The notes: a model not told the origin generated them from the letters alone. A stretch of DNA of 63,352 nucleotides from an uncultured Alistipes sp. (GCA_949288735.1 CASELE010000011.1:1-63352), one strand, 5' to 3'. Shown: positions 42,057 to 60,245, counted from the first letter of the stretch. Made by a program: numbers and translations.

Positions 42057-43265
42057 ATGGAATCGCTCAAGGAGTTGTACAAAATCGGCTGCGGACCTTC
42101 GAGCAGCCACACCATGGGTCCCCGGCGTGCCGCCGAAGCATTCGCTGCACGCCCCACCCTGCCCGACGCCTACCGCGTCACACTCTACGGCTCGCTCGCC
42201 GCAACGGGCAAGGGCCACCTCACGGACCACGCCATCCTCTCCGTACTCGAGCCGCTCGCACCGACCCAGATACTCTGGAAACCCGAGACGGTACTCCCCT
42301 TCCACCCCAACGGCATGCTCTTCGAGGGGCTGAAGAAGGGCGACGTGATCGACCGCTGGACCGTCTACAGCGTCGGCGGAGGCACCCTCGCCGACGAAGA
42401 GCACGGCATCGAAAAACCGGAGGAGGTCTACGCCATGAACTCCATAGGCCAGATCAAGGAGTGGTGCTACCGCGAAGGCAAGACCTACTGGGAGTATGTG
42501 AACGACTGCGAAGGTCCCGGAATATGGGACTATCTCGACTCGATATGGACTACGATGTGCGAGACCGTACAGCGAGGGCTGAACAACGACGGCGTCCTGC
42601 CCGGCGGTCTGAAAGTGGCGCGCAAGGCCAGCACCTACATGGTCAAGTCGCAGAGTTACACCGATTCGCTCCGCTCGCGCGCCCGCATCTACGCCTACGC
42701 GCTGGCCACCTCCGAGGAGAACGCCTCGGGCGGTACGGTCGTCACGGCCCCCACGTGCGGCTCGAGCGGCGTGGTGCCCGCCGTACTCTATCATCTGGCC
42801 ACCTCGCGCGACTTCCTGCGCATCCGCATCCTGCGGGCGCTGGCCACGGCCGGCCTCTTCGGCAACGTGGCGAAGACCAACTCCTCCATCTCGGGCGCCG
42901 AGGTGGGATGCCAGGGCGAGGTGGGCGTCGCCTGTGCCATGGCGGCGGCGGCGGCCTGCCAGCTCTTCGGAGGAACACCCTCGCAGATCGAATATGCGGC
43001 CGAAATGGCGCTCGAACACCACCTCGGGCTCACGTGCGACCCCGTATGCGGGCTGGTGCAGGTCCCCTGCATCGAGCGCAATGCCGTAGCCGCCGCACGC
43101 GCGCTCGACGCCAACATCTACGCCACCCTCTCCGACGGCTCGCACATGGTGAGCTACGACCGCGTGGTCGAGGTGATGAAACAGACCGGCCACGATCTGC
43201 CGAGCCTCTACCGCGAGACGGCCGAGGGAGGTCTCGCCCGCGGGTATGTGCCGCGTCACGAATAG
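42057..43265 (+). CDS. sdaA: L-serine ammonia-lyase (iron-sulfur dependent)
   Basis: It deaminates L-serine to pyruvate and ammonia using a [4Fe-4S] cluster. The 402-residue single-chain enzyme has the beta domain first (CGPSSSHTMGPRRAA, YGSLAATGKGHLTDHA) and the alpha domain second (about 170-402), with candidate cluster cysteines in TAPTCGSSG, AEVGCQGEVG and LTCDPVCGL. I chose ATG 42057, right after the promoter, because it aligns with the usual start; the upstream in-frame ATG overlaps the promoter. It is convergent with rpoC and separated from it by a bidirectional terminator. Confidence 0.93.
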   Translation: MESLKELYKIGCGPSSSHTMGPRRAAEAFAARPTLPDAYRVTLYGSLAATGKGHLTDHAILSVLEPLAPTQILWKPETVLPFHPNGMLFEGLKKGDVIDRWTVYSVGGGTLADEEHGIEKPEEVYAMNSIGQIKEWCYREGKTYWEYVNDCEGPGIWDYLDSIWTTMCETVQRGLNNDGVLPGGLKVARKASTYMVKSQSYTDSLRSRARIYAYALATSEENASGGTVVTAPTCGSSGVVPAVLYHLATSRDFLRIRILRALATAGLFGNVAKTNSSISGAEVGCQGEVGVACAMAAAAACQLFGGTPSQIEYAAEMALEHHLGLTCDPVCGLVQVPCIERNAVAAARALDANIYATLSDGSHMVSYDRVVEVMKQTGHDLPSLYRETAEGGLARGYVPRHE

Positions 43266-43326
43266 ACGCGCCCGCCGGGGAGGCCGACGGAGCGCGGCGC
43301 GTTACCGGCAATGACCGGGGGACGAC

Positions 43327-43367
43327 AAAGCGGGAGGCCGGAGCGTTGAGCTCCGGCCTCCCGCTTT
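43327..43367. terminator. bidirectional terminator between sdaA and rpoC
   Basis: AAAGCGGGAGGCCGGAGC (43327-43344) pairs perfectly with GCTCCGGCCTCCCGCTTT (43350-43367) around a 5-base loop. The flanking A and T runs allow termination in both directions. Confidence 0.9.
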
Positions 43368-43387
43368 GTTATCGGCCTTTGGAAATC

Positions 43388-47627
<4,240 letters not shown>

Positions 47628-47665
47628 ATCTTCTCAATTTTTCTTGTCCACACTTACGGCCTTCC

Positions 47666-51526
<3,861 letters not shown>

Positions 51527-51715
51527 CGGTGTAATCCAAATTAGGTTGAAGTCTGGTACTCCGGGACGGATGATGTTACGCTCCCCGAAAACGGGACCGG
51601 TCTATCCCGCCGATGCCCTCCGGTGCGGACGAGCCGCACCCCGAAGAGCATCCCAACGCCAAAGACCGGGCACAGCACACGGCACTCCCGACCTTTAGAC
51701 CAAGAAAGGCATCGA

Positions 51716-51734
51716 GCTTACGCTCTCCGTAAGC
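51716..51734 (-). promoter_or_regulatory. hairpin in the rplL-rpoB gap
   Basis: GCTTACG (51716-51722) pairs with CGTAAGC (51728-51734) around a 5-base loop. In many bacteria this gap carries an attenuator or RNase III site that reduces rpoB relative to ribosomal proteins; that role is inferred from position. There is no gene in 51527-51774. Confidence 0.45.
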
Positions 51735-51774
51735 CCGACACCTGCATCGTCAGAAGACGTACTGAGCAGCAGAG

Positions 51775-52152
51775 CTACTTGACCTCAACTTCGGCACCTG
51801 CCTCCTCGAGCTGAGCCTTGATCTGCTCGGCCTCCTCCTTGGAGACACCCTCCTTAATGGCCTTGGGGGCACCGTCCACCAGAGCCTTGGCATCGCCCAG
51901 CGACAGGCCAGCGATATCCTTGACGGCCTTGATCACCTGAAGCTTGGCCTGTCCGGCATTCTTCAGAATAACGTCGAACGACGACTTCTCGGCAGCGGCG
52001 GCTTCGCCGGCTCCTGCAGCGGGTGCAGCGACAGCGACAGCGGCGGCGGCAGGCTCGATGCCGTACTCCTCCTTGAGGATCGTTGCCAGTTCGTTAACCT
52101 CCTTTACAGTCAGGTTCACCAGTTCTTCAGCCAGTTTCTTTACATCTGCCAT
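51775..52152 (-). CDS. rplL: 50S ribosomal protein L7/L12
   Basis: L7/L12 forms the flexible stalk that recruits translation factors. The 125-residue protein has an N-terminal dimerisation helix region ([20 protein letters not shown]), an Ala/Gly-rich hinge ([15 protein letters not shown]) and the C-terminal domain ([40 protein letters not shown], ending AGAEVEVK). It starts at ATG 52152, 38 bases after the rplJ stop, as expected for the rplJL unit. Confidence 0.97.
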   Translation of the reverse strand: MADVKKLAEELVNLTVKEVNELATILKEEYGIEPAAAAVAVAAPAAGAGEAAAAEKSSFDVILKNAGQAKLQVIKAVKDIAGLSLGDAKALVDGAPKAIKEGVSKEEAEQIKAQLEEAGAEVEVK

Positions 52153-52190
52153 AGTTGTAGTTGTTGTAATTTGTTTTGTTTCTTGTTCGG

Positions 52191-52715
52191 TTAATTGTTA
52201 CGGGTTTCGAGCGTCTTCACGAGACCCGCGATCTTTTGGCCGGCATTGGCCTGCAGGGCGGAAATAACATTCTTAGCCGGCGACTGGAGCAGGGCGACGA
52301 TATCGCCGATGAGCTCTTCGCGGCTCTTGATGTTGCTCAGCATCTCGACCTGGCTGTCGCCCACATAGACGCAACCCTCGACGTAGGCGGCCTTCAGGAC
52401 GGGCTTGTCCGACGTCTTGCGGAACTCCTTGATGAGCTGCGCAGGCATCTTGGCTACCTCGGCGAACATGATCGAGGTAGGACCCTCGAGCTTGGCCACC
52501 AGTTCGGCGTCGGCCTTCTCCACCTTCTCCAGCGCCTTCGTGAGAAGCGTGTTCTTCACGACGACGAGCTTCACCCCGCTCTCGAAGCACTTGCGGCGCA
52601 GAGCAGCGGTCTGCTCGGCGTTGAGGGCCTCGATGTCGGTGATGTAGAAGTGAGGATACTCGTTGAGCTGAGCCGCCAGGTTGTCGATTACAACCGCTTT
52701 TTCTTCCTTAGTCAT
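52191..52715 (-). CDS. rplJ: 50S ribosomal protein L10
   Basis: L10 anchors the L7/L12 dimers and in many bacteria represses its own operon. The 174-residue protein starts [20 protein letters not shown], has [23 protein letters not shown] and [20 protein letters not shown], and ends with the C-terminal helix that binds L7/L12. Length is typical for Bacteroidota. It lies between rplA (17-base gap) and rplL. Confidence 0.96.
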   Translation of the reverse strand: MTKEEKAVVIDNLAAQLNEYPHFYITDIEALNAEQTAALRRKCFESGVKLVVVKNTLLTKALEKVEKADAELVAKLEGPTSIMFAEVAKMPAQLIKEFRKTSDKPVLKAAYVEGCVYVGDSQVEMLSNIKSREELIGDIVALLQSPAKNVISALQANAGQKIAGLVKTLETRNN

Positions 52716-52732
52716 CTCTTCAGGTCCTCCTT

Positions 52733-53431
52733 CTATTTGGTTTCAACGGATTTGGTGTCGATCAGCAGACCCGGGCTCATCGTGGTCGAGAGATAGATAC
52801 TCTTCACGTACGAACCCTTGGCGGCCGCGGGCTTGAGCTTGATGATCGTGCTCAGCACCTCGTTGGCGTTGTCGGCGATCTGGTCGGCCGAGAACGAAAT
52901 CTTGCCGATCGAGGTGTGTACGATACCGAACTTGTCGACCTTGAAATCGATCTTGCCGGCCTTCACCTCGCTCACCGCCTTGGCGACATCCATCGTCACC
53001 GTACCCGTCTTGGGGTTCGGCATCAGACCGCGCGGGCCCAGAATACGGCCCAGCGCGCCGACCTTGCCCATGACGTTGGGCGTGGTGATGATCACGTCCA
53101 CATCGGTCCAACCGCCCTTGATCTTCTCCACATACTCGTCCAGACCCACGTAGTCGGCGCCTGCGGCCTTGGCCTCGGCCTCCTTCTCGGGGGTGCAGAG
53201 CACGAGCACACGTACGGTCTTGCCCGTACCGTGAGGCAGCGTCACCACGCCGCGGACCATCTGGTTCGCCTTGCGGGGATCCACGCCCAGACGCACGTCT
53301 ATATCAACCGAAGCATCGAACTTCGTAAAGGTGATTTCCTTCAGAAGAGCAGCGGCCTCGGTCAGTCTGTAGGCCTTGCCGGCCTCTACCTTCGCGTAGG
53401 CGATCTTTTGATTTTTCGTCAACTTACCCAT
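52733..53431 (-). CDS. rplA: 50S ribosomal protein L1
   Basis: L1 binds 23S rRNA at the L1 stalk and represses the rplKA messenger in many bacteria. The 232-residue protein begins [18 protein letters not shown] and has [55 protein letters not shown] and [21 protein letters not shown] chose the ATG at 53431, preceded by GAAGAAG; a TTG three codons upstream (53440) is possible but less likely. It starts 9 bases after the rplK stop. Confidence 0.96.
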   Translation of the reverse strand: MGKLTKNQKIAYAKVEAGKAYRLTEAAALLKEITFTKFDASVDIDVRLGVDPRKANQMVRGVVTLPHGTGKTVRVLVLCTPEKEAEAKAAGADYVGLDEYVEKIKGGWTDVDVIITTPNVMGKVGALGRILGPRGLMPNPKTGTVTMDVAKAVSEVKAGKIDFKVDKFGIVHTSIGKISFSADQIADNANEVLSTIIKLKPAAAKGSYVKSIYLSTTMSPGLLIDTKSVETK

Positions 53432-53440
53432 CTTCTTCAA

Positions 53441-53881
53441 CTACAGTTTAGGAAATTCACCCACGACATTGATACCCATACTGCGGGCAGTACCGGCAAC
53501 CATGCGCATGGCAGCCTCAAGAGTGAAGCAGTTCATGTCGGGCATCTTGTCCTGAGCGATCTCGCGGACCTGATCCCACGTCACCTCGCCGACGCGGTCA
53601 CGGTTGGGCTGGGCCGAACCGGACTTGATCTTGGCGGCTTCCTTGAGCTGGATGGCTACAGGCGGCTGTTTAACGACGAAGTCGAACGACTTGTCGCTGT
53701 ACACCGTAATGATGACCGGCAACACCTTGCCCGCCTTGTCCTGGGTACGCGCGTTGAACTGCTTGCAGAAGTCCATGATGTTGACTCCCTTCGAGCCCAG
53801 CGCGGGTCCCACCGGAGGGGAAGGATTGGCAGCACCGCCTTTGATCTGCAACTTGATAAAAGCAGCAACCTCTTTTGCCAT
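53441..53881 (-). CDS. rplK: 50S ribosomal protein L11
   Basis: L11 binds the GTPase-associated centre of 23S rRNA and the stringent-response factor. The 146-residue protein has the conserved [35 protein letters not shown], and the C-terminal [20 protein letters not shown]. Length is normal. It follows nusG by 13 bases and precedes rplA. Confidence 0.97.
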   Translation of the reverse strand: MAKEVAAFIKLQIKGGAANPSPPVGPALGSKGVNIMDFCKQFNARTQDKAGKVLPVIITVYSDKSFDFVVKQPPVAIQLKEAAKIKSGSAQPNRDRVGEVTWDQVREIAQDKMPDMNCFTLEAAMRMVAGTARSMGINVVGEFPKL

Positions 53882-53894
53882 AATGTTCCTTGAT

Positions 53895-54455
53895 TTATTC
53901 TTTTTCTACTTGTGTGAAACTCAACTCCATGGGAGTTTTGCGCCCGAATATCTTCACCGATACCGTGAGTTTCTTGCGCTCGTTGTCGACAGTCTCAATG
54001 GTACCTTGGAAGCTTGAGAAAGGACCGTCCGTAACCTTGACGGTCTCGCCGACAAAGAAGGGTATTTCGTTCTCCTCCTCCATGGTGCTCATCTCGTCCA
54101 CGCGACCGAGGATGCGGCTCACCTCCTGCGGACGCAGCGGGGTGGCTATCATCTTGCGGCTGTCTTCCTTCGTGTCTCCGAGAAAGCCGAGCACATTGGG
54201 GGTATTGCGTATGATCATGGGGACCTGTCCCACGAAAGCGGCCTCGATCAGCACGTAACCCGGATAGGAGACCTTCTCCTTGGAGATCTTCTTTCCGTTG
54301 CGGATGGTGTAGACCTTTTCCGTAGGAATCAGTACCTGCGACACATACTCCTCGAGGTGGTTGTGGCGGATTTCGGCTTCGATATACTCCTTCACCTTGT
54401 TCTCCTTGCCGCCGACCGCGCGGACCACGTACCACTGTTTGGTGATCTCTCCCAT
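53895..54455 (-). CDS. nusG: transcription elongation/termination factor NusG
   Basis: NusG binds the RNA polymerase clamp and links it to Rho and the ribosome. The 186-residue protein has the NGN domain ([38 protein letters not shown]) and the C-terminal KOW domain ([39 protein letters not shown]). The RRTP-type conserved block is replaced by [15 protein letters not shown], as in other Bacteroidota. Standard position between secE and rplK. Confidence 0.96.
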   Translation of the reverse strand: MGEITKQWYVVRAVGGKENKVKEYIEAEIRHNHLEEYVSQVLIPTEKVYTIRNGKKISKEKVSYPGYVLIEAAFVGQVPMIIRNTPNVLGFLGDTKEDSRKMIATPLRPQEVSRILGRVDEMSTMEEENEIPFFVGETVKVTDGPFSSFQGTIETVDNERKKLTVSVKIFGRKTPMELSFTQVEKE

Positions 54456-54467
54456 TGCAGCGTCGGA

Positions 54468-54665
54468 TTAACGGCCCACCGAGCCGAGGAACTTGTAGAT
54501 CTGTGCGAGGATGGTCTCGAACGTCGTATCCATCACGACCACGACGATCGCGAAGATAACCGAGGCCACCATCACGACCACCGTCGAACTCTGAAGCTGC
54601 GGGAACGTGGGCCACGTCACCTTGTGCACGAGTTCGTTGTAGGACTCCTTCACGTAGTTCAACAT
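54468..54665 (-). CDS. secE: preprotein translocase subunit SecE
   Basis: SecE clamps SecY in the Sec translocon. The 65-residue protein is the short one-helix form: cytoplasmic part MLNYVKESYNELVHKVTWPT, the signature VTWPTFPQL, then one transmembrane helix (about residues 27-48, TVVVMVASVIFAIVVVVMDT). I chose the ATG at 54665; a TTG two codons upstream would add Met-Ser. It sits between tRNA-Trp and nusG, the usual bacterial order. Confidence 0.93.
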   Translation of the reverse strand: MLNYVKESYNELVHKVTWPTFPQLQSSTVVVMVASVIFAIVVVVMDTTFETILAQIYKFLGSVGR

Positions 54666-54685
54666 ACTCAAATACGCTTTTTACT

Positions 54686-54759
54686 TGGCAGGAGCAGAGA
54701 GATTCGAACTCCCATCAACGGTTTTGGAGACCGCTATTCTACCCTTGAACTATGCTCCT
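54686..54759 (-). tRNA. tRNA-Trp(CCA)
   Basis: Acceptor AGGAGCA with TGCTCCT, anticodon loop TCTCCAA giving CCA, T-arm TGGGAG-TTCGAAT-CTCTC, and encoded 3' CCA. It lies between tuf and secE, a common bacterial arrangement. Confidence 0.93.
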
Positions 54760-54766
54760 AAGCAGG

Positions 54767-54787
54767 AAAACGGCGCGCGGGGCGCCG
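54767..54787 (-). terminator. possible terminator of tuf
   Basis: Read on the minus strand, CGGCGC and GCGCCG form a 6-bp stem followed by TTTT. Short but GC-rich. Confidence 0.5.
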
Positions 54788-54810
54788 CTTTCCCGAAATC
54801 GGATCGGGGA

Positions 54811-55998
<1,188 letters not shown>

Positions 55999-56149
55999 AG
56001 CATTAAAGGTATTTAAAGTTTTTATAAAAATTGCCGGACACTCCGATCCCGTTCCGCGGAACATGCGGGCGACGCAGCCACCCCTCCTTCACTGCGGTCC
56101 GAAAGACCGCCGGACGAGCTCCGCATCACGCGCACTCCCTGGATTTTCG

Positions 56150-56222
56150 AGCGGAAGACGAGGCTCAAACTCGCGACCCTTAGCTTGGAAGGCTAATGCT
56201 CTATCAACTGAGCTACTTCCGC
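56150..56222 (-). tRNA. tRNA-Gly(TCC)
   Basis: Acceptor GCGGAAG with CTTCCGC, anticodon loop CTTCCAA giving TCC, T-arm GCGAG-TTTGAGC-CTCGT. The 3' CCA is not encoded. Confidence 0.93.
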
Positions 56223-56304
56223 AATAATACACCGTTCCGGGGGCCGCCCCCGCCGTCCGTCCGAAGACTCGCGACAACAAGACCGTGCAACCCCGTCGGT
56301 TTCG

Positions 56305-56387
56305 TGGGAAGTGATGGATTCGAACCACCGAAGGCGTAAGCCAGCAGATTTACAGTCTGCCCCATTTGGCCACTCTGGTAACTTCCC
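56305..56387 (-). tRNA. tRNA-Tyr(GTA)
   Basis: An 83-base class II tRNA: acceptor GGGAAGT with ACTTCCC, anticodon loop CTGTAAA giving GTA, long variable arm, T-arm GGTGG-TTCGAAT-CCATC. CCA is not encoded. Confidence 0.93.
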
Positions 56388-56449
56388 TTTTCATGTCGTA
56401 ACGTCCGGCGCGCGGACCGCCTCGCCGCCCCTCCCGACACCGGCTTCCG

Positions 56450-56523
56450 AGCCGATGGAGGGATTCGAACCCCCGACCAGCTGATTACAAATCAGCTGCT
56501 CTGGCCAACTGAGCTACATCGGC
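56450..56523 (-). tRNA. tRNA-Thr(TGT)
   Basis: Acceptor GCCGATG with CATCGGC, anticodon stem CTGAT/ATCAG around TTTGTA giving TGT, T-arm GGGGG-TTCGAAT-CCCTC. CCA is not encoded. First tRNA of the minus-strand cluster before tuf. Confidence 0.93.
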
Positions 56524-56542
56524 GTTACAACCGTTTGGATTG

Positions 56543-56574
56543 CAAAGTTAGGGATAAAAAAATTAACAGCCAAA
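56543..56574 (-). promoter_or_regulatory. promoter of the tRNA-Thr-Tyr-Gly-tuf unit
   Basis: Minus strand: TTTG (56571-56574), 20 bases, TAACTTTG (56543-56550). The tRNA-Thr 5' end is 19 bases downstream. Confidence 0.8.
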
Positions 56575-56658
56575 TATTCGGTCCGAATTTTTCATCTCCC
56601 TCGCTTTCCCCTCTCAAAGAACCGGTTTATCCGCCCTGCTCACGGGCGAAATCGGGTG

Positions 56659-56689
56659 CAAAGATAGGAAAATTATTCACAACTCCCAA
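56659..56689 (-). promoter_or_regulatory. second, upstream promoter of the tRNA-tuf unit
   Basis: Minus strand: TTG (56687-56689), 20 bases, TATCTTTG (56659-56666), about 116 bases upstream of the first promoter. Confidence 0.65.
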
Positions 56690-56907
56690 TTCAAGCCGGG
56701 AAAAATGCGTCCCGCGCAAAAGATTTTCTCCGTCCGGACCCGTATATATATTAAAGGTAGCGCGCCGGGGCCGGCCAGCGAACGCCGCGAACTCCCGCGC
56801 CGGCATACGGCGGCATGCCGGCGCGCCGCCCGTCCCTCCGGCCTCGCGCCCACTGCTCCTCCCGCCATCCGGTCCGCCCTTCGCGGAGCCGGGCTACCGG
56901 CGGACAC

Positions 56908-56944
56908 AAAAAAAGTCCGGCACTCTCTGCGGAGAGTGCCGGAC
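56908..56944 (-). terminator. terminator of rpmE
   Basis: GTCCGGCACTCTC (56915-56927) pairs perfectly with GAGAGTGCCGGAC (56932-56944) around TGCG; on the minus strand it is followed by seven T (56908-56914). Confidence 0.95.
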
Positions 56945-56963
56945 GCTCTTCGGAGGGCAACGC

Positions 56964-57233
56964 CTATTTGCCGGCGGCCTTCTTATCGTAGCGTTTTGCG
57001 TAGCGGCTCATAAACTTATCGACGCGACCAGCGGTGTCCACCAACTTCATCTTGCCCGTATAGAACGGGTGCGACGTGTTGGAAATCTCCATCTTATACA
57101 CGGGATAGGTTTCGCCGTTCACTTCGATGGTCTCTTTGGTCGAAACGGCGGACCGGCACAAAAACACGTGGTCGTTGGACATGTCCTTGAACGCCACTAA
57201 ACGATAATTCTCCGGGTGGATCCCTTGTTTCAT
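56964..57233 (-). CDS. rpmE2: 50S ribosomal protein L31, type B
   Basis: The 89-residue protein begins MKQGIHPENYRLVAFKDMSN and has SNTSHPFYTGKMKLVDTAGRV and FMSRYAKR, the L31 pattern. It lacks the zinc-binding CxxC of type A L31, so it is type B, the usual form in Bacteroidota. It joins the 50S subunit and bridges to 30S. Its own promoter and terminator make it monocistronic. Confidence 0.95.
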   Translation of the reverse strand: MKQGIHPENYRLVAFKDMSNDHVFLCRSAVSTKETIEVNGETYPVYKMEISNTSHPFYTGKMKLVDTAGRVDKFMSRYAKRYDKKAAGK

Positions 57234-57272
57234 TGCTCGTTCGTTTTTGCTGTTAATACTCCTTTAGCGGGG

Positions 57273-57302
57273 CAAAGGTAACAAATTAAATCCGATTTGC
57301 AA
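57273..57302 (-). promoter_or_regulatory. promoter of rpmE2
   Basis: Minus strand: TTG (57300-57302), 19 bases, TACCTTTG (57273-57280). The start codon is 39 bases downstream. Confidence 0.7.
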
Positions 57303-57330
57303 TCCACCGGCCGTTTTTTTGCCGGATTTT

Positions 57331-57360
57331 TTGATATTACGCGACGAATGGCTATTTTTG
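57331..57360 (+). promoter_or_regulatory. promoter of the CAT-anticodon tRNA
   Basis: TTG (57331-57333, ending a T-run), 19 bases, then TATTTTTG (57353-57360). The tRNA begins 32 bases downstream. Confidence 0.75.
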
Positions 57361-57392
57361 TGCGCTCGTTCGCGGCGCACCGCGGACGACCG

Positions 57393-57466
57393 GGGCCCAT
57401 AGCTCAGTTGGTCAGAGCAGCGGACTCATAATCCGAAGGTCGTGGGATCATGCCCCTCTGGGCCCA
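57393..57466 (+). tRNA. tRNA with CAT anticodon (elongator Met, or Ile2)
   Basis: Acceptor GGGCCCA with TGGGCCC, D-arm AGCTCAGTTGGTCAGAGC, anticodon loop CTCATAA. It lacks the three G:C anticodon-stem pairs of the initiator and pairs at position 1, so it is not fMet. It could be elongator Met, or Ile with a lysidine-modified C; sequence alone does not decide. The T-arm is unusual, GTGGG-ATCATGC-CCCTC, with A54 and T58 in place of T54 and A58 and a T:T mismatch. The full CCA is not encoded. Confidence 0.88.
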
Positions 57467-57472
57467 CCGTCG

Positions 57473-57515
57473 CAACGGAGCAGCAGGCGAAAGCCGCGCT
57501 GCTCCGTTGCTTCTT
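57473..57515 (+). terminator. terminator after the CAT tRNA
   Basis: CAACGGAGCAGC (57473-57484) pairs perfectly with GCTGCTCCGTTG (57498-57509), followed by CTTCTT. Confidence 0.7.
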
Positions 57516-57615
57516 GTCCGGCGCGAATATATCCGTATCACCCGCCCTCCGCGGCGGAACCATGCGGCCATCGCCGGCACGCAGCCGCGCCCGCGTACGA
57601 AAATCGGACTATTTC

Positions 57616-57646
57616 TTGCCAAAAGGGGAACAAACGTATATCTTTG
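57616..57646 (+). promoter_or_regulatory. promoter of the hydrogenase operon
   Basis: TTG (57616-57618), 20 bases, then TATCTTTG (57639-57646). The start codon is 30 bases downstream. Confidence 0.75.
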
Positions 57647-57675
57647 CAGCCATAAACCCCGAACAAACCGCAAAC

Positions 57676-59121
57676 ATGGCCATTAAGAACAATGTGATGA
57701 TCGTCCGCCAGAAACTGCTGACGAAACTCATCAAACTCTGGAACGACGGAGAGCTGGTCGACCAGATCGACCGCGTGCCCATCGAACTGAGCCCGCGCGA
57801 CGCACGTCCCAAGGGGCGTTGCTGCATCCACAAGGAGCGCGCCATCTGGAAGTACAAGTCGCTGCCGCTGCTCGGATTCGACATGACCGACGAGAAGGAC
57901 GAACTCACACCCCTCTCGGACTATGCGCGCCGCGCGCTCGAACGCACGGAGAATCCGAAGGATAACATCATGTGCGTCATCGACGAGGCCTGCTCGTCGT
58001 GCGTGCGCATCAACTACGAGATATCTAACCTCTGCCGCGGCTGCGTGGCGCGCGCCTGCGCCCTCAACTGTCCGAAGAGCGCCATCGACTTCAACCGCGA
58101 GACGGGACAAGCACGCATCGACCACGAGAAGTGCGTCAGCTGCGGCATCTGCCACAACAGCTGTCCCTACCACGCCATCGTCTACATCCCCGTACCGTGC
58201 GAGGAGGCCTGCCCCGTACAGGCCATCACGAAGGACGAGCGCGGCGTGGAGCATATCGACGAGAGCAAGTGCATCTACTGCGGCAAGTGCCTAAACAGCT
58301 GTCCGTTCGGTGCCATATTCGAAATTTCCCAGGTATTCGACGTGCTGCAGGCCATCCGCCGCGGCGAGAAGGTGGTGGCCATCGTCGCCCCGTCGATTCT
58401 CTCGCAGTACAACGTGCCGGTCGACCAGGTCTACGGCGCCATCAAGGCCATCGGCTTCGCCGACGTGCTGGAGGTGGCCCAGGGCGCCATGGAGACCATC
58501 CGCCACGAAGCGGCCGAACTGCAGGAGAAGCTGGCCGAAGGCCAGCCCTTCATGACCACGTCGTGCTGCCCCTCCTACGTGCAGATGGCACGCAAGCATG
58601 CCCCCGACCTGCAGAAATACATCTCGGGCACCGGTTCGCCCATGTACTACGCCGCCCGCATCGCCCGCGAGAAGCATCCCGACGCGAAGATCGTCTTCGT
58701 GGGGCCCTGCATCGCCAAGCGCAAGGAGGGTCGCGACGACGAGTGCGTCGACTACGTGATGACCTTCGAGGAGATCCACTCCGCACTGACAGGCCTCGGC
58801 ATCGAGTTCAGCCCCGAACAGAGCTACCCCATGGCCTTCACATCGATCAAGACGGCCCACGGATTCGCCCAGAACGGCGGCGTGATGGCCGCCGTACAGG
58901 CCCATGTGGAGGGGAGCGGCTTCACATTCACGGGACTCCAGGTGGCCAACCTCACGAAGAAAAACGTCAATCTGCTGCGCGCCTACGGCAAGACGGGCAA
59001 GTCACCCGCCCAGTTCATCGAGGTGATGGCCTGCGAGGGGGGCTGCATCTCCGGTCCCAGCGCACACATCACCTACGACGTCAGCAAGCAGATCTTCAAC
59101 AAGGAGATGGCCAAACGATAG
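57676..59121 (+). CDS. [FeFe] hydrogenase, group B type
   Basis: It reduces protons to H2, allowing fermentation to dispose of electrons carried by ferredoxin. The 481-residue single-chain enzyme has an N-terminal domain with three cysteine clusters: Cys120/123/128/132, Cys153/156/159/163 and Cys199/202/205/209. The H-cluster domain has L1 TSCCPSY (295-301), L2 GPCIAK (343-348) and L3 MACEGGC (451-457). The Tyr in L1 and Gly in L2 (instead of Trp and Met of group A) point to group B, common in gut Bacteroidota. I chose ATG 57676 because it lies after the promoter and aligns with the family; a longer frame reads through the tRNA. hydE, hydG and hydF follow. Confidence 0.94.
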   Translation: MAIKNNVMIVRQKLLTKLIKLWNDGELVDQIDRVPIELSPRDARPKGRCCIHKERAIWKYKSLPLLGFDMTDEKDELTPLSDYARRALERTENPKDNIMCVIDEACSSCVRINYEISNLCRGCVARACALNCPKSAIDFNRETGQARIDHEKCVSCGICHNSCPYHAIVYIPVPCEEACPVQAITKDERGVEHIDESKCIYCGKCLNSCPFGAIFEISQVFDVLQAIRRGEKVVAIVAPSILSQYNVPVDQVYGAIKAIGFADVLEVAQGAMETIRHEAAELQEKLAEGQPFMTTSCCPSYVQMARKHAPDLQKYISGTGSPMYYAARIAREKHPDAKIVFVGPCIAKRKEGRDDECVDYVMTFEEIHSALTGLGIEFSPEQSYPMAFTSIKTAHGFAQNGGVMAAVQAHVEGSGFTFTGLQVANLTKKNVNLLRAYGKTGKSPAQFIEVMACEGGCISGPSAHITYDVSKQIFNKEMAKR

Positions 59122-59128
59122 CCCCGTC

Positions 59129-60172
59129 ATGAGAGCGAGGAGCGAAGCGGCCGAAAGGCTCGAAAACGAAGGCACGCTCCCGCGCGAGGAGCTCGTGCAG
59201 CTCCTCACCGAGTGCGATGATCCGACGCTCGAGCGTCTGCGCGGGGCTGCCCGGCGCACGACGCTCGGGCGTTTCGGCGACGGAATCTACGTCCGCGGGC
59301 TCATCGAGATCGGCAACGTCTGCCGCAACGACTGCCTCTACTGCGGCATCAGGCGCAGCAACCGCGAGGCCGAACGCTACCGCCTCACCTCCGACGAAAT
59401 CCTCGGCTGCTGCGAGCGGGGCTACGCCCTCGGCCTGCGCACCTTCGTGCTCCAGGGGGGCGAGGACCCCTCGCTCGGCGACGGGCCGCTCGCGGAGCTC
59501 ATAGCCGAAATCCGCCGGCGCTGGCCCGACTGTGCCGTCACGCTCTCGCTCGGCGAACGGAGCGAAGCCTCCTACGAACGGCTCTTCCGCGCCGGCGCCA
59601 CGCGCTACCTGCTGCGCCACGAGACGGCCGACCCCGAACTCTACGCCGCCCTCCATCCGGGCATGTCCCACGCCCGGCGGCTCGAATGCCTCGCCGCGCT
59701 GCAGCGCATCGGGTACCAGACGGGCATGGGAATGATGGTCGGCGTGCCGGGGCAGAACGCCGGTACGCTGGCCGACGACCTGCTGCTCATGGAGCGTTTC
59801 CGTCCCGAGATGATAGGCATAGGCCCCTTCCTGCCGCAGAGGCAGACCCCGCTGGGCGACGCCCCCGCCGGCTCGCTGCGCCTCACGCTGCTGCTGCTCG
59901 CCATCCTGCGGCTCATGCACCCGGCGGCGCTCATTCCGGCGACCACGGCCCTGGCGACGCTCGCGCCCGAGGGGCGCAACCTGGGCATCCTGTCGGGCGC
60001 CAACGTCGTGATGCCCAACCTTTCTCCCCCCGCCGAACGGAAGAAATACGTCCTCTACGACCACAAGGCCGCCTTCGGCTGCGAAGCGGCCGAAGGTCTC
60101 GCGGCACTCGACCGCGAACTGCACGCCATCGGCCGCCGCATCGACTACGGCCGCGGCGACTACCGCGGCTGA
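59129..60172 (+). CDS. hydE: [FeFe] hydrogenase H-cluster radical SAM maturase HydE
   Basis: HydE is a radical SAM enzyme that helps make the bridging dithiolate ligand of the H-cluster. The 347-residue protein has the radical SAM motif Cys65/69/72 in GNVCRNDCLYCGIR, followed by LQGGEDPSL and GMGMMVGVPGQNAGTLADDL. It starts 7 bases after the hydrogenase stop. Length is typical. Confidence 0.94.
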   Translation: MRARSEAAERLENEGTLPREELVQLLTECDDPTLERLRGAARRTTLGRFGDGIYVRGLIEIGNVCRNDCLYCGIRRSNREAERYRLTSDEILGCCERGYALGLRTFVLQGGEDPSLGDGPLAELIAEIRRRWPDCAVTLSLGERSEASYERLFRAGATRYLLRHETADPELYAALHPGMSHARRLECLAALQRIGYQTGMGMMVGVPGQNAGTLADDLLLMERFRPEMIGIGPFLPQRQTPLGDAPAGSLRLTLLLLAILRLMHPAALIPATTALATLAPEGRNLGILSGANVVMPNLSPPAERKKYVLYDHKAAFGCEAAEGLAALDRELHAIGRRIDYGRGDYRG

Positions 60173-60245
60173 CGCCGCGGACCGGCGGCACCGCGGACCG
60201 GGCCGCACGCAACACCTTTTTCGGACCAACAAAGCATAGAGAACC

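Larger units (their letters stand above)
56524..56963. other. 440-base gap between rpmE and tRNA-Thr
   Basis: No gene is seen. It holds two minus-strand promoters (56543-56574 and 56659-56689), an AT-rich stretch, and the rpmE terminator at its right end. The short open frames here are GC-rich noise. Confidence 0.6.
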
